Source of the DNA: Deltaproteobacteria bacterium | GTDB lineage: Bacteria; Myxococcota; Myxococcia; Myxococcales; 40CM-4-68-19 | NCBI GenBank assembly: GCA_005879805.1 | Contig: VBKL01000059.1 | Coordinates: forward strand, 1-37,941 | Length of the DNA stretch: 37,941 nt | Direction: 5' to 3' | Shown: positions 7,776 to 16,208 of the stretch, piece by piece | How positions within the stretch are numbered: the stretch's first letter is position 1 | Layout: each line of letters begins with the position of its first letter | Program-made: the position numbers and the translations under genes | The notes under the pieces: generated by a model | Databases searched by the model: none | What the model was told of the DNA's origin: nothing | Seen by the model: only the letters and a program-made list of their open reading frames with translations

Positions 7776-8963
7776 CTACAGCCCCAGCCACTCCTGCTTT
7801 CGCGGCATGTCGTACTCCGCCACCTTCTGCAGCTTGCCGCCCTTCACCATGTAGATCGGCGTCTTCGTCGACGGCCGGTGGTCGGTAGCCGTGTACGTGA
7901 TGGGTGAGGTCAGGCCGCCGAGATCGAAGTCGTGCAACTCCTCGAGCGCCGCCTTGACTCCCGGGCCGTTGAGCGCGTTCGCCTTGTCGGCCCGCTTCAA
8001 CGCCTCGGTCCACACGAGGACGTAGGTCCACCCGCGGACGTAGAGCGCATCGTGCGTGTCGCTCGGGTGGTTCTTCTTGTGGAAGTCCACCAGGCGCTTC
8101 ATCCCTGGGACGTCCTCGCCGAACGGGACGTGGGGCATCACCCCCGTAACGCCCTCGGCGGCCTCCTTCGCCACCGCGGGCAGCGACTCGCTGAAGCCGT
8201 ACGGGTTGGAGCCGAACCTGGTGGCGAGACCGAGCTTCTTCGCGTCCTTCAGCACCGTCGAGACGCCGGTCGTCGTCACGTTGATGTACCCGTAGTTGGC
8301 GCCCTTCTGCTTCATGTTGAGGAGCTGGCTGGTGGCGTCCTGGAAGGTGCCGGGCAGGATCTCCTCGTCGACCAGGTCGATGCCGATGTCCTTGCAGTAG
8401 CGCTTGCCCGCCTCGATGGGCGCCTTGCCGTAGGCGTTGTCGCCGTAGAAAAAGGCAACCTTCGGGTTGCCCGACTTGCCCTTCCAGTCGTCCTTCACCC
8501 ACTGCAGCCAGGCACGGAGCTGATCCGAATAGCTCGGCGCGACGAAGAAATTGTAGGGCGTCTTGCTCGGATCGGTCAGATGGCCCGAGAAGGAGGCGGA
8601 GATGTACGGGATCTTGTCCTGGTTGACCGACGCCTTGAGGCCCTCCGTGTCTCCGGTGCCCCATCCGTTGATCATGATGACCTTCTCGTCGTTCACCAGG
8701 CGCTTGTAGGCGGCGACGGCCTCCGGGATCTTGTAGCCGTAGTCCACCTCGACGAGGTTGACGCGCTTGCCGTTGATCCCGCCGTTGTCGTTGAGCCACT
8801 GGACGCCGTCGTGCACGCCCTTCGCGAACGACTTGCCGACGTCGGACGTCACTCCGGTGAGATCGAAGATGCCACCGACCTTGATCTCGCCCTTCGCGGG
8901 TGCCTGGGCGAGCGCCGCCGGCGAAGCGAGGGCGAGGACGAGACACAGGGTGCGCAGGTTCAT
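7776..8963 (-). CDS. livK: Liv-type periplasmic substrate-binding protein
   Basis: 395 residues, Peripla_BP_6 family. A signal peptide with hydrophobic core LRTLCLVLALASPAALA is cleaved at about residue 19-20. It is followed by EIKVGGIFDLTGVTSDVG, GINGKRVNLVEVDYGY, and the hinge and ligand-loop regions typical of LivJ/LivK. AGGAGG lies 7 bases before ATG 8963. It delivers ligand to LivHM. The binding pocket GWGTGDTEGL differs from the plain Leu/Ile/Val proteins of E. coli, and neighbouring acyl-CoA ligases suggest that the ligand is an organic acid (inference). The abundance of Lys and conserved aromatic residues is normal for this family. The symbol marks the family position, not a proven amino-acid specificity. 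Confidence 0.93.
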   Translation of the reverse strand: MNLRTLCLVLALASPAALAQAPAKGEIKVGGIFDLTGVTSDVGKSFAKGVHDGVQWLNDNGGINGKRVNLVEVDYGYKIPEAVAAYKRLVNDEKVIMINGWGTGDTEGLKASVNQDKIPYISASFSGHLTDPSKTPYNFFVAPSYSDQLRAWLQWVKDDWKGKSGNPKVAFFYGDNAYGKAPIEAGKRYCKDIGIDLVDEEILPGTFQDATSQLLNMKQKGANYGYINVTTTGVSTVLKDAKKLGLATRFGSNPYGFSESLPAVAKEAAEGVTGVMPHVPFGEDVPGMKRLVDFHKKNHPSDTHDALYVRGWTYVLVWTEALKRADKANALNGPGVKAALEELHDFDLGGLTSPITYTATDHRPSTKTPIYMVKGGKLQKVAEYDMPRKQEWLGL

Positions 8964-8981
8964 GGGCGGACCTCCTGAAGG

Positions 8982-10022
8982 TCAATACGAGAAGGGATAC
9001 AGCTTCCAGTATGCCTTGATGCGTTGCCAGCGTGCAGCCATGCCGTCGGGCTCGAAGACGAGGAAGAGCACGATGGCGAGCCCGAAGACGCCGAGCTTCA
9101 GCGCTGCGAAGAGCTGAACGAGAGAGGGGAACGATCCGGCGAGGCGGCCCGTGGCGAGCCGCAACAACTCGGGAAGCAGGGTGATGAAAGTGGCGCCGAG
9201 GATCGACCCGAGAACGCTCCCGAGGCCGCCGATGATGATCATCCCCAGGTGATCGATGGCGACGCCGAGCGGGAAGTTCTCCGGGCTGATGATGTGCGCC
9301 TGGTAGGCGAGGAGCGATCCCGCCACCCCGACGAAGAACGAGCTGACCGCGAAGGCGAGGAGCTTGTGGCGGAAGACGTCGACGCCCATCACCTCCGCCG
9401 AGATGTCGTGGTCGCGGATGGCGATGAACGCCTTTCCCACTTTGCTGCGGAAGAGATTGCGGGCGAAGAAGAGGTGGAGCAGGGCGAGCGCGAGGATCGG
9501 GTAGAAGAGCCGCCGATCGTCGCCGAACTCGAGCCCCAGGAGCTTCGCCGAGGGAATGCTGGTGCCTGCGACGCCGCCGGTCATCGATTCCCAGTGTACG
9601 ACGGTGAATTCGACGATGAAGTGGGCGGCGAGCGTGGCGATGGCCAGGTAGAGGCCCTTGAGCCTGAGCGAGGGCACGCCGAAGACCATTCCGACCAGCG
9701 CCGCGACGAGCCCCGAGGCGGGAAGGACGAGCAGGAAGGGAACGCCGCGTCCGGCGAGCGCGGCAGTGGTGTACGCGCCCACCGAGAGGAAGGCGGCGTT
9801 GCCGAGGGAGATCTGCCCGGTGAACCCGGTGAGGATGTTGAGGCCCATCGCGGCGATGACGGCGATGCCGATGCGGTTGCAGACGTCCATCCAGTAGCTG
9901 GTGGCGAAGAGCGGCACCGCGAGCAAGACGGCGAGGAATACGGCGAGCAGCACCCGCGACACGGACGAGTCGAAGATGGCCATGTCGGCCGGGTAGGTGG
10001 TGCGGAAGTCGCCGCAGCGCAC
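8982..10022 (-). CDS. livM: Liv-type ABC transporter permease LivM
   Basis: 346 residues with about nine hydrophobic segments. The LivM signature regions are GLNILTGFTGQISLGNAAFLSVGAY (broken here by residue context only), the cytoplasmic EAA-like loop AIRDHDISAEVMGVD, and IIGGLGSVLGSILGATFI. GTG 10022 is chosen because AGGAGA lies 8 bases before it and because the peptide RCGDFRTTYPADMAIF matches the N-terminal extension seen in LivM relatives; ATG 9983 would remove it. The gene begins 14 bases after the livH stop. It forms the transmembrane channel together with LivH. Confidence 0.92.
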   Translation of the reverse strand: MRCGDFRTTYPADMAIFDSSVSRVLLAVFLAVLLAVPLFATSYWMDVCNRIGIAVIAAMGLNILTGFTGQISLGNAAFLSVGAYTTAALAGRGVPFLLVLPASGLVAALVGMVFGVPSLRLKGLYLAIATLAAHFIVEFTVVHWESMTGGVAGTSIPSAKLLGLEFGDDRRLFYPILALALLHLFFARNLFRSKVGKAFIAIRDHDISAEVMGVDVFRHKLLAFAVSSFFVGVAGSLLAYQAHIISPENFPLGVAIDHLGMIIIGGLGSVLGSILGATFITLLPELLRLATGRLAGSFPSLVQLFAALKLGVFGLAIVLFLVFEPDGMAARWQRIKAYWKLYPFSY

Positions 10023-10030
10023 GCTCGCAA

Positions 10031-10036
10031 TCTCCT
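10031..10036 (-). promoter_or_regulatory. Ribosome-binding site supporting the GTG start of livM
   Basis: AGGAGA on the minus strand directly follows the livH TGA and lies 8 bases before GTG 10022. It supports this start over the internal ATG 9983. Confidence 0.55.
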
Positions 10037-10924
10037 TCAGACCCGCTCGATGCGGACCTTGCCGAAGAGCCCGTACGGTTTGACCATGAGGATGACGACG
10101 AGGGCGGCGAAGGGCGCCACCTCCTTCACGCCTCCCCCGAACACGGGGTCGAGGTAGCCGCCGGAGAGATTTTCCAGGACTCCGATGACGAGGCCCCCGA
10201 CGACGGCGCCGAGCACGCTGTCGAGCCCGCCGAGGATGACGACCGGCAGCGCCTTGAGGCCCAGCACCGCGAGCGAGCCGTCGGCGCCGCCCCGCAGCGT
10301 CCCGAGCAGGATGCCGCCCAGGGCGGAGACCGCCGCCGCGATGCTCCAGGAGACGGCGAAGATCCGCCGGACCGAGATGCCCATCGACTGCGCGACCTGC
10401 TGCGAGAAGGCAGTCGCGCGCATGGCGACTCCAACGCGCGAGTAGCGGAAGAAGAGGGAGAACGCGGCGAGGAGGACGCCGGCCGCGACGACGCTGAACA
10501 GATAGCCGCGGGCGATGGGCAGGGGGCCGAAATGGATCGGCTCGCTCTCGAAGAAGGAAGGGAAGGGCCGCGTGTCGGTACCCCAGATGCCGAAGACGAT
10601 GGCGCGCAGGATGCTGGAGAGGCCGAGCGTAACCATGATGACGGAGATGATCGGCTCGCCGATCATCGGCCGCAGGACGAGCCGCTCCATGGCGAGGCCG
10701 AGCAGCACCGAGAAGACGACGGTGAGAGCGAGCGCCCAGGGGAGCGGGACGTGCACGTTCTCCACCATCGCCCAGAAGACGTACGCGCCGAGGAGCAGGA
10801 ACTCGCCCTGGGCGAAGTTCAGGATGCCGCTCGACTTGTAGATGATGACGAAGCCCAGGGCGACGAGGGCGTAGATGCTCCCCACCACGAGGCCGTTGAT
10901 GGTGAGCTGGAGGAAGAACTCCAT
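10037..10924 (-). CDS. livH: Liv-type ABC transporter permease LivH
   Basis: 295 residues, membrane-embedded, with the LivH hallmarks NGLVVGSIYALVALGFVIIY at the N-terminus, GILNFAQGEFLLLGAYVFW, and the cytoplasmic loop SRVGVAMRATAFSQQVAQSM that contacts the ATPase. VILGGLDSVLGAVVGGLVIG appears near the end. The start ATG 10924-10922 overlaps the acyl-CoA ligase stop by one base (TGATG), so translation is probably coupled to the ligase. There is no strong ribosome-binding site of its own. It pairs with LivM. Confidence 0.94.
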   Translation of the reverse strand: MEFFLQLTINGLVVGSIYALVALGFVIIYKSSGILNFAQGEFLLLGAYVFWAMVENVHVPLPWALALTVVFSVLLGLAMERLVLRPMIGEPIISVIMVTLGLSSILRAIVFGIWGTDTRPFPSFFESEPIHFGPLPIARGYLFSVVAAGVLLAAFSLFFRYSRVGVAMRATAFSQQVAQSMGISVRRIFAVSWSIAAAVSALGGILLGTLRGGADGSLAVLGLKALPVVILGGLDSVLGAVVGGLVIGVLENLSGGYLDPVFGGGVKEVAPFAALVVILMVKPYGLFGKVRIERV

Positions 10925-12831
10925 CAGCCGGCCCGCAGCTCGCGCACGGCCAGGTCCGACTTGATGCGCGCCGTCTTGCCGTCCTGGAAGCGGATGGTGG
11001 TGTCGATGGCGATGTGGTCGACCTCCCCATAGAGCGCCGCGATGATGGTCTGGTAGCGCTCCTCGACGAAGGCGCGGCGGACCTTGCGGGTCCGGGTCAG
11101 CTCCTCGTCGTCGGCGTCGAGCTCCTTGTAGAGGAGCACGAACTTGCGGATGCGCGCGGCCGCCGGGAGCGTGGCGTTCACCGAGTCGATTTCCTTCTGC
11201 ACGAGATCGTAGACGTCCCGCTTGGCGGAGAGGTCGGTGTACGTCGTGTACGAGAGCTTGCGGGCCTCGGCCCACTTCCCGACCGTCTCGCGATCGATGC
11301 AAACGAGCGCGGTGAGGAAGGGGCGTCCCTTTCCGATGACGACGGCCTCCTTCACGTAGGGAGAGAACTTGAGCCGGTTCTCGATGAACTGCGGCGAGAA
11401 GTGCGTGCCGTCGGCGAGGCGGAGGACGTCTTTCAGGCGGTCGATCACGACGAGGTGACCTTCCTCGCTGAAGTGGCCGGCGTCCCCGGAGTGCAGCCAG
11501 CCCTGCGCGAGCGCCTCCTCCGTCGCCTCGGCATTCTTGTAATACCCGATGAAGACGGCGCGGCTGCGGGAGAGGATCTCGCCGTCCTCCGCGATGCGGA
11601 CCTCGGTACCGGGAATGGGCTTTCCCACCGTGTGGAAGCGGATCTCGTCGCCCCGGTGGACGCAGGAGATGCCGCTGATCTCGGTCTGCCCGTAGATCTG
11701 CCGAAGCGGAACGCCCATGGCGTGGAAGAAGCGGAAGACATCGGGTCCGAGAGCGGCGCCGCCCGTCGAGGCGCTGCGCAGGTTGCTCACGCCGAGGCGG
11801 TCCTTGAGCGCGCGGAAGAGCAATAGCCAGGCGAGCCCGTATTGCGCTCGTAGCCAGAAGGAGGGCGAGCGGCCTTCCAGCTTCTCTTGCGAATAGCGAT
11901 AGCCGATCGGCAGCATCCGCTCGTAGAGGAAGCGCTTGAAGGGCGTCGTATCCATCACCTTCACCTGCACCGCCGAGGTCAGGTTTTCCCAGAAGCGCGG
12001 CGGTCCGAAGAGCAGGTCGGGCCCGATCTCGCGGATGTTCTCCTGCGCCGTCTCCGGCTCCTCGGGGAAGTTGATGGCGAAGCCGATGGCGAGGGCGGTG
12101 GCGACGGACATCATCTGCTCGCCGATCCAGGCGAGCGGCAGGAAGGAGACGAACTCGTCCTCGGGCCTGCGGGGATCGACTTCGTGCAGGCTGAGCGCCA
12201 TGGTGAGGAGGTTCCGGAAGGACAGCATCGCCCCCTTGGGAAACCCAGTGGTGCCCGACGTGTAGCAGATGAGCGCCAGGTCCTCGCCGTTCCCTTTGCC
12301 TACTTCGTCGAGCCAGAGGCCCGGCTCCGTTGCATGGCGCTTCCGGCCTTGTTCCTTCACGGCTGCAAACGATTGCAGCTTGTCGCTGTCATAGCCGCGC
12401 AGGCCGCGCGGGTCGTCGTAGATGATCGCTTTCACTTTCGGCAGGCGCCCGATCATCTCCAGGATCTTGTCGACCTGCTCCTGGTCCTCGGCCACGACCA
12501 CCTTCGCATCGCAATGGTCGATGACGTAGGCGACCTCGTTGAGGTTCGAGTCCTGGTAGAGGCCGACGGAGGCGGCGCCGATCGACTGCGCCGCTAGCTC
12601 GGCGCAGACCCAGAAAGGACGGTTGTCGCCGAGGATGGCAACCTTGTCGCCGCGGCCGACGCCCAGGCCGAGCAGGCCGAGTGCGAAGTCGCGGACATCG
12701 TCGCGATACGCCGTCCAGCTGGTCTCGTGCCAGATACCGAGCTTCTTCTCGCGCAGCGCGGTGCGGGACGCCATGCGCTCGGCGTTCTTGATGAGGAGCT
12801 TCGGGAAGGTATCCTCGGCGAGGGGCTCCAT
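10924..12831 (-). CDS. Long-chain-type fatty acyl-CoA synthetase (AMP-dependent)
   Basis: 635 residues of the ANL superfamily, closest in layout to FadD15/long-chain acyl-CoA synthetases. Motifs in order: the ATP-binding loop YTSGTTGFPKG at 190-200, GPPRFWENL, the adenine-binding YGQTEISG, the ribose-binding GWLHSGD, and VIDRLKDVLRLADGTHFSP in the hinge. ELTRTRKVRR occurs near the C-terminus. It adenylates a carboxylic acid and transfers it to CoA. It lies inside the liv operon, 3 bases after livG and overlapping livH by one base, which suggests that the transported compound is activated on entry. Whether the natural substrate is a long-chain fatty acid or another acid cannot be read from the sequence. 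Confidence 0.92.
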   Translation of the reverse strand: MEPLAEDTFPKLLIKNAERMASRTALREKKLGIWHETSWTAYRDDVRDFALGLLGLGVGRGDKVAILGDNRPFWVCAELAAQSIGAASVGLYQDSNLNEVAYVIDHCDAKVVVAEDQEQVDKILEMIGRLPKVKAIIYDDPRGLRGYDSDKLQSFAAVKEQGRKRHATEPGLWLDEVGKGNGEDLALICYTSGTTGFPKGAMLSFRNLLTMALSLHEVDPRRPEDEFVSFLPLAWIGEQMMSVATALAIGFAINFPEEPETAQENIREIGPDLLFGPPRFWENLTSAVQVKVMDTTPFKRFLYERMLPIGYRYSQEKLEGRSPSFWLRAQYGLAWLLLFRALKDRLGVSNLRSASTGGAALGPDVFRFFHAMGVPLRQIYGQTEISGISCVHRGDEIRFHTVGKPIPGTEVRIAEDGEILSRSRAVFIGYYKNAEATEEALAQGWLHSGDAGHFSEEGHLVVIDRLKDVLRLADGTHFSPQFIENRLKFSPYVKEAVVIGKGRPFLTALVCIDRETVGKWAEARKLSYTTYTDLSAKRDVYDLVQKEIDSVNATLPAAARIRKFVLLYKELDADDEELTRTRKVRRAFVEERYQTIIAALYGEVDHIAIDTTIRFQDGKTARIKSDLAVRELRAG

Positions 12832-12834
12832 CGC

Positions 12835-13572
12835 TCAGGTTCCGGCAGCGGCGGGCGCGGGCTTCGCCTCGGCGCCGAGATAGGCGAGCTGGACCTCGTC
12901 GTTGCCCCGCACCTCTTCCGGCGTGCCCTCGGCGATCTTGCGGCCGAAGTTGAGCACGTAGATGCGATGGGAGAGGTCCATGACGACGCCCATGTCGTGC
13001 TCGATCATCAGGATCGAAGTGCCCTTCTCCTCGTTCACGTCGAGGATGAAGCGGGCCATGTCCTCCTTCTCCTCGTTGTTCATCCCCGCCATCGGCTCGT
13101 CGAGAAGGAGCAGCTTGGGCTCGAGCGCCAGCGCCCGGGCGAGCTCGACGCGCTTCTGCAATCCATACGGGAGCGTGTGCACGATCTTCTTGCGGATGTG
13201 CTCGATCTCGAGGAAGTCGATGATCTCCTCGACCACCTTCCGCTCGGCGATCTCCTCGCGCTCGCCGAGGCCGTAATAGAAGCCGCCGGTGAAGAGCCCG
13301 GTGCGCTGCCGGAAGTGGCGGCCGATGAGGAGGTTGTCGAGCACCGTCATGCCCTTGAAGAGGGCGATGTTCTGGAAGGTGCGGGCGATCCCGAGGCGCG
13401 TGCGGGCGGCCGGCCGCAGGCGGGTGATGTCCTTGCCCTCGAACTGCACCTGCCCCTGCGAGGGCCGGTAGACGCCGCTGATGCAGTTGACGAGGCTGGT
13501 CTTGCCGGCGCCGTTCGGGCCGATGATGGCGACGAGCTCTCCGTCGCCCACTCGCAGAGAGGCGTCCTGCAA
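12835..13572 (-). CDS. livG: Liv-type ABC transporter ATPase LivG, true start unclear
   Basis: The second ATPase of the importer. Counted from TTG 13572, Walker A GPNGAGKTS is at 18-26. The signature is LPYGLQKRVELARAL, the usual LivG variant of LSGGQ, and Walker B is LLLLDEP followed by MAGMN. The TTG at 13572 falls inside the domain. In-frame codons upstream still read ARLAIDHVSLRFGGVYAL, which is the expected first strand of LivG, but no ATG, GTG or TTG exists between there and the in-frame TAA near 13665. Translation may therefore begin at a rare ATT/ATC near 13650, or a base error may hide the start. This is the first gene of the operon. Confidence 0.9.
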   Translation of the reverse strand: MQDASLRVGDGELVAIIGPNGAGKTSLVNCISGVYRPSQGQVQFEGKDITRLRPAARTRLGIARTFQNIALFKGMTVLDNLLIGRHFRQRTGLFTGGFYYGLGEREEIAERKVVEEIIDFLEIEHIRKKIVHTLPYGLQKRVELARALALEPKLLLLDEPMAGMNNEEKEDMARFILDVNEEKGTSILMIEHDMGVVMDLSHRIYVLNFGRKIAEGTPEEVRGNDEVQLAYLGAEAKPAPAAAGT

Positions 13573-13696
13573 CGCGTAGACGCCGCCGAAGCGGAGGGAG
13601 ACGTGGTCGATCGCAAGGCGGGCGGAGCCGCCGCTGGGTAGGCCGACGGGAATGATGGCGAGACGTTAGCAGACCGAACGTTTACAATTCCAGCGG
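13573..13696. other. Divergent intergenic region of livG and the AlkB-like gene
   Basis: The first roughly 80 bases probably still encode the LivG N-terminus on the minus strand. The remainder must hold promoters in both directions. TACAAT at 13683-13688 is a possible -10 element for the plus-strand gene, but I see no matching -35 at proper spacing and no operator-like dyad. Confidence 0.35.
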
Positions 13697-14344
13697 ATGC
13701 ACACCTTCCAGCCCGGCCTCTTCGACGCGAAAGAGGCCGAACCCACCTCCTTCGACGCGTCGTTCTCGGCAGTGCGCCGGATCGAGCTCGACCCTTCTTC
13801 CTGGCTCGAAGTCCAGGACGGGTGGGTGCGCGGGTCGGACCGGCTCTTCGACGAGATCTTGAAAGCGCGCAATTGGTCGCAGCGCACGCGCCGCATGTAC
13901 GAGGGGCGCGTCCTCGAGCCGCGACTGACTGCGCCCTGGAACCTGCGCTCGGGAGCTCCGCTCGAGCCCCGGATCCTCGACGAGATGCGCCTCGCGCTGT
14001 CGCGCCGGTACGGCGTCCTCTTCGACTCGATCGGATTCAATCTCTACCGCGACGGCCAGGACAGCGTGGCCTGGCACGGCGACAAGATCTACAAGGAGAT
14101 CGAGGAGCCGGTCGTCGCCCTCGTTTCGCTCGGGGAGCCGCGCAAGTTCCTCTTGCGGCCGAAGGGCGGGGGAAAGTCGCGGCCATTCCATCTGGGCCGC
14201 GGCGACCTGCTCGTCACCGGCGGGAGGACGCAGCGGACCTGGGAGCACTCGGTTCCGAAGGTGGCCGCCGCCGGGCCGCGCATCAGCCTGGCGTTCCGGT
14301 ATGGAATGGACGCGCGGGCTTACGGGCGCCCGAAGGACACGTGA
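13697..14344 (+). CDS. alkB: AlkB-like 2-oxoglutarate/Fe(II) dioxygenase
   Basis: 215 residues. The iron ligands of the AlkB fold are visible as His127 and Asp129 in AWHGDK and His184 in TWEHSVPK; the 2-oxoglutarate salt bridge comes from Arg195/Arg201 in GPRISLAFR. FNLYRDGQDSVAWH matches the conserved AlkB strand that reads NxYxDGxDxxxWH. Members oxidatively demethylate alkylated DNA or RNA bases in the cytoplasm. Here it is translationally coupled (GTGA overlap) with a CoA transferase, an unusual partner for a repair gene. The ATG follows a weak GCGG-containing leader. Confidence 0.9.
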   Translation: MHTFQPGLFDAKEAEPTSFDASFSAVRRIELDPSSWLEVQDGWVRGSDRLFDEILKARNWSQRTRRMYEGRVLEPRLTAPWNLRSGAPLEPRILDEMRLALSRRYGVLFDSIGFNLYRDGQDSVAWHGDKIYKEIEEPVVALVSLGEPRKFLLRPKGGGKSRPFHLGRGDLLVTGGRTQRTWEHSVPKVAAAGPRISLAFRYGMDARAYGRPKDT

Positions 14345-15543
14345 ACACGCAAGACGGACCACTCTCGGGGATACGCGTCGTCGATCTGACGACCGTCATC
14401 ATGGGTCCGTACGCGACGCAGATCCTCGCCGACTACGGCGCCGACGTCGTCAAGGTCGAGCCGCCCGACGGCGACATCATGCGCGGCGCCGGACCGATGA
14501 AGGGTCCGGGGATGGGCCATCTGCATTTGCAGATGGGCCGCAACAAGCGTTCGGTGGTCCTCGACGTGAAGAAGGAGGGCGGGCGCCGCGCTCTGCTCCG
14601 CATCTGCGAGAAGGCGGACGTCTTCGTGCACAACGTGCGACTCGCCGCGATGGAGCGGCTGCGGGTCGGTCCGTCCGACGTCCGCGGCGCGAATCCGCGC
14701 ATCGTCTACGTGAGCCTTCTCGGCTATGGGAGCTCTGGCCCGTATGCAGGCAAGCCGGCCTACGACGATCTCATCCAGGGCATCTGCGGACTTCCAGCGC
14801 TCCTCGGCCGCGAGACCGGCGAGCCGGCGTTCGTGCCGGTCAACATGGCGGATCGCATCGTGGGCGTGAATGCCGTCCACGCGGTCCTCGCCGCGCTCCT
14901 GCAGCGCGGGCGCACAGGCGAAGGGCAGACGGTGGAGCTGCCCATGTTCGAGACGCTCGCGCAGTTCGTCCTCGGCGATCACATGGGAGGACGCACCTTC
15001 GATCCGCCTCTCGGTCCGCCCGGATATGTGCGGCTCCTGCACCGACAGCCCTATCGCACCTCCGACGGGTACATCTGCGTCCTCGTCTATACCGACAAGC
15101 AGTGGCAGACCTTCTTCCGTATCATCGGGCGGTCCGAGGAGCTGCAGGCGACTCCGCACCTCGCCACTTACGCGGCGCGGGCCCGGAACTACGAGAAGGC
15201 GTACGGCCGGCTCGCGGAGATCTTCGCGACGCGCTCGACGGCGGAATGGCTGGAAGCGCTCGAGCGCAACGATATCCCCTGCGTGCGTCCGAACGAGCTC
15301 GACGATCTCATCGACGACCCGCATCTCGCGGCGGTGGGTTTCTTCCGGGAGGTCCAGCACCCCACCGAGGGGAGCCTGCGGCTGGCGGGGATTCCGAGCC
15401 GCTGGAACGGCGCCTCGCTGCCCATCTCGCGCCCGCCGCCCCGCCTCGGCGAGCACAGCGTGGAGGTCTTGCGAGAGGTGGGACTCGATTCGGCGGAGAT
15501 CGAGCGCCTCCTGGCCGAAGGCGCGACCATCGACGGACGCTGA
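14341..15543 (+). CDS. CaiB/BaiF family (type III) CoA transferase
   Basis: 400 residues. GTG 14341 overlaps the preceding TGA by four bases and has GAAGGA 5 bases upstream. Family landmarks are the N-terminal GIRVVDLTTVIMGPYATQIL, DYGADVVKVEPPDGD, NKRSVVLDVKKEGG, SLLGYGSSGPYAGKPAYDD, and ADRIVGVNAVHAVLAAL containing Asp171 as the likely catalytic aspartate that carries the acyl/CoA intermediate. GQTVELPMFETLAQF follows. It would move CoA between a carboxylate acceptor and an acyl-CoA donor in the cytoplasm. The acceptor is unknown; relatives act on carnitine, oxalate, bile acids or aromatic acids. It fits the acyl-CoA chemistry of the divergent liv/ligase operon. Confidence 0.93.
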   Translation: MNTQDGPLSGIRVVDLTTVIMGPYATQILADYGADVVKVEPPDGDIMRGAGPMKGPGMGHLHLQMGRNKRSVVLDVKKEGGRRALLRICEKADVFVHNVRLAAMERLRVGPSDVRGANPRIVYVSLLGYGSSGPYAGKPAYDDLIQGICGLPALLGRETGEPAFVPVNMADRIVGVNAVHAVLAALLQRGRTGEGQTVELPMFETLAQFVLGDHMGGRTFDPPLGPPGYVRLLHRQPYRTSDGYICVLVYTDKQWQTFFRIIGRSEELQATPHLATYAARARNYEKAYGRLAEIFATRSTAEWLEALERNDIPCVRPNELDDLIDDPHLAAVGFFREVQHPTEGSLRLAGIPSRWNGASLPISRPPPRLGEHSVEVLREVGLDSAEIERLLAEGATIDGR

Positions 15544-15581
15544 CCCCGGCCGGGCTCTTGCCTGTCCGAGGCGCTTCCCGT

Positions 15582-15812
15582 ATGAACGCAGGTATGAACC
15601 GCAAGGTACGAACCCGGAGGGTCACGGCGAATCTTCCCGTTCACCTCCTCGAAGAGGCGCGGAAGGTGACCGGGACCGGGATCACCGAAACCCTCGTTGC
15701 AGGCCTCGAGAGGGTCCGGGCATCTTCCGCGGTGGCGCAGGCGCTGAAGTTGCGCGGCCGCTTGAAGCTAAATCTCGATCTGGACGAGCTCCGTGGCCGC
15801 TCTGGTCATTGA
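15582..15812 (+). CDS. vapB: VapB-like antitoxin
   Basis: 76 residues from ATG 15582 (or 72 from ATG 15594). After a basic N-terminus (NRKVRTRRVTANLPVHLLEEARKV) there is a short helical DNA-binding region like that of ribbon-helix-helix or VapB proteins. A leucine-rich tail, LKLRGRLKLNLDLDELRG, is typical of the segment that covers a PIN toxin. Its stop overlaps the toxin start by 20 bases, the usual antitoxin-first coupling. It would neutralise the PIN ribonuclease and repress the pair. No clear operator or strong ribosome-binding site is visible upstream. Confidence 0.8.
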   Translation: MNAGMNRKVRTRRVTANLPVHLLEEARKVTGTGITETLVAGLERVRASSAVAQALKLRGRLKLNLDLDELRGRSGH

Positions 15813-16179
15813 CACTTCGAGCTGGATCGAATGGTTCGAGGCCCGGGGCCCGGACGCCATCGGAAGGGCTTTGGGGGAAGATCGGGTGATCCTTCCGCCA
15901 GTCGTTGCGGCAGAACTCGCTAGCGGGACACTCACCGCGGCGAAGCGGTCCAGACTGGTGCAACTTCTCCGCGTGCTTCCCCTATGCCCTGCGGATTTCG
16001 ATCATTGGGTGCGGGTCGGACTGTTGCGCGCCGCCCTTCGTTCCCGAGGCCTGAGCGTCACCATTCCCGACGCCCATGTCGCGCAATGTGCACTCGACCT
16101 CGATTGCGAGTTGCTCGCGCAGGACCACGTCTTTGCTCTCATCGCGCGGCATGTGCCGCTACGGATGCTGGAGGAGTGA
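15793..16179 (+). CDS. vapC: VapC-like PIN-domain ribonuclease toxin
   Basis: 128 residues from GTG 15793, inside the end of the antitoxin gene. The four acidic residues of a PIN metal site are all present: Asp7 in VIDTSSW, Glu41 in VVAAELASG, Asp93 in TIPDAHVAQ and Asp111 in AQDHVF. The toxin should therefore be catalytically intact. Family members cleave tRNA or rRNA in an Mg/Mn-dependent way when released from the antitoxin. The length is usual for VapC. Confidence 0.9.
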   Translation: MAALVIDTSSWIEWFEARGPDAIGRALGEDRVILPPVVAAELASGTLTAAKRSRLVQLLRVLPLCPADFDHWVRVGLLRAALRSRGLSVTIPDAHVAQCALDLDCELLAQDHVFALIARHVPLRMLEE

Positions 16180-16208
16180 CGTCACGGTTCGAGAGGTTCC
16201 CGAACCGA

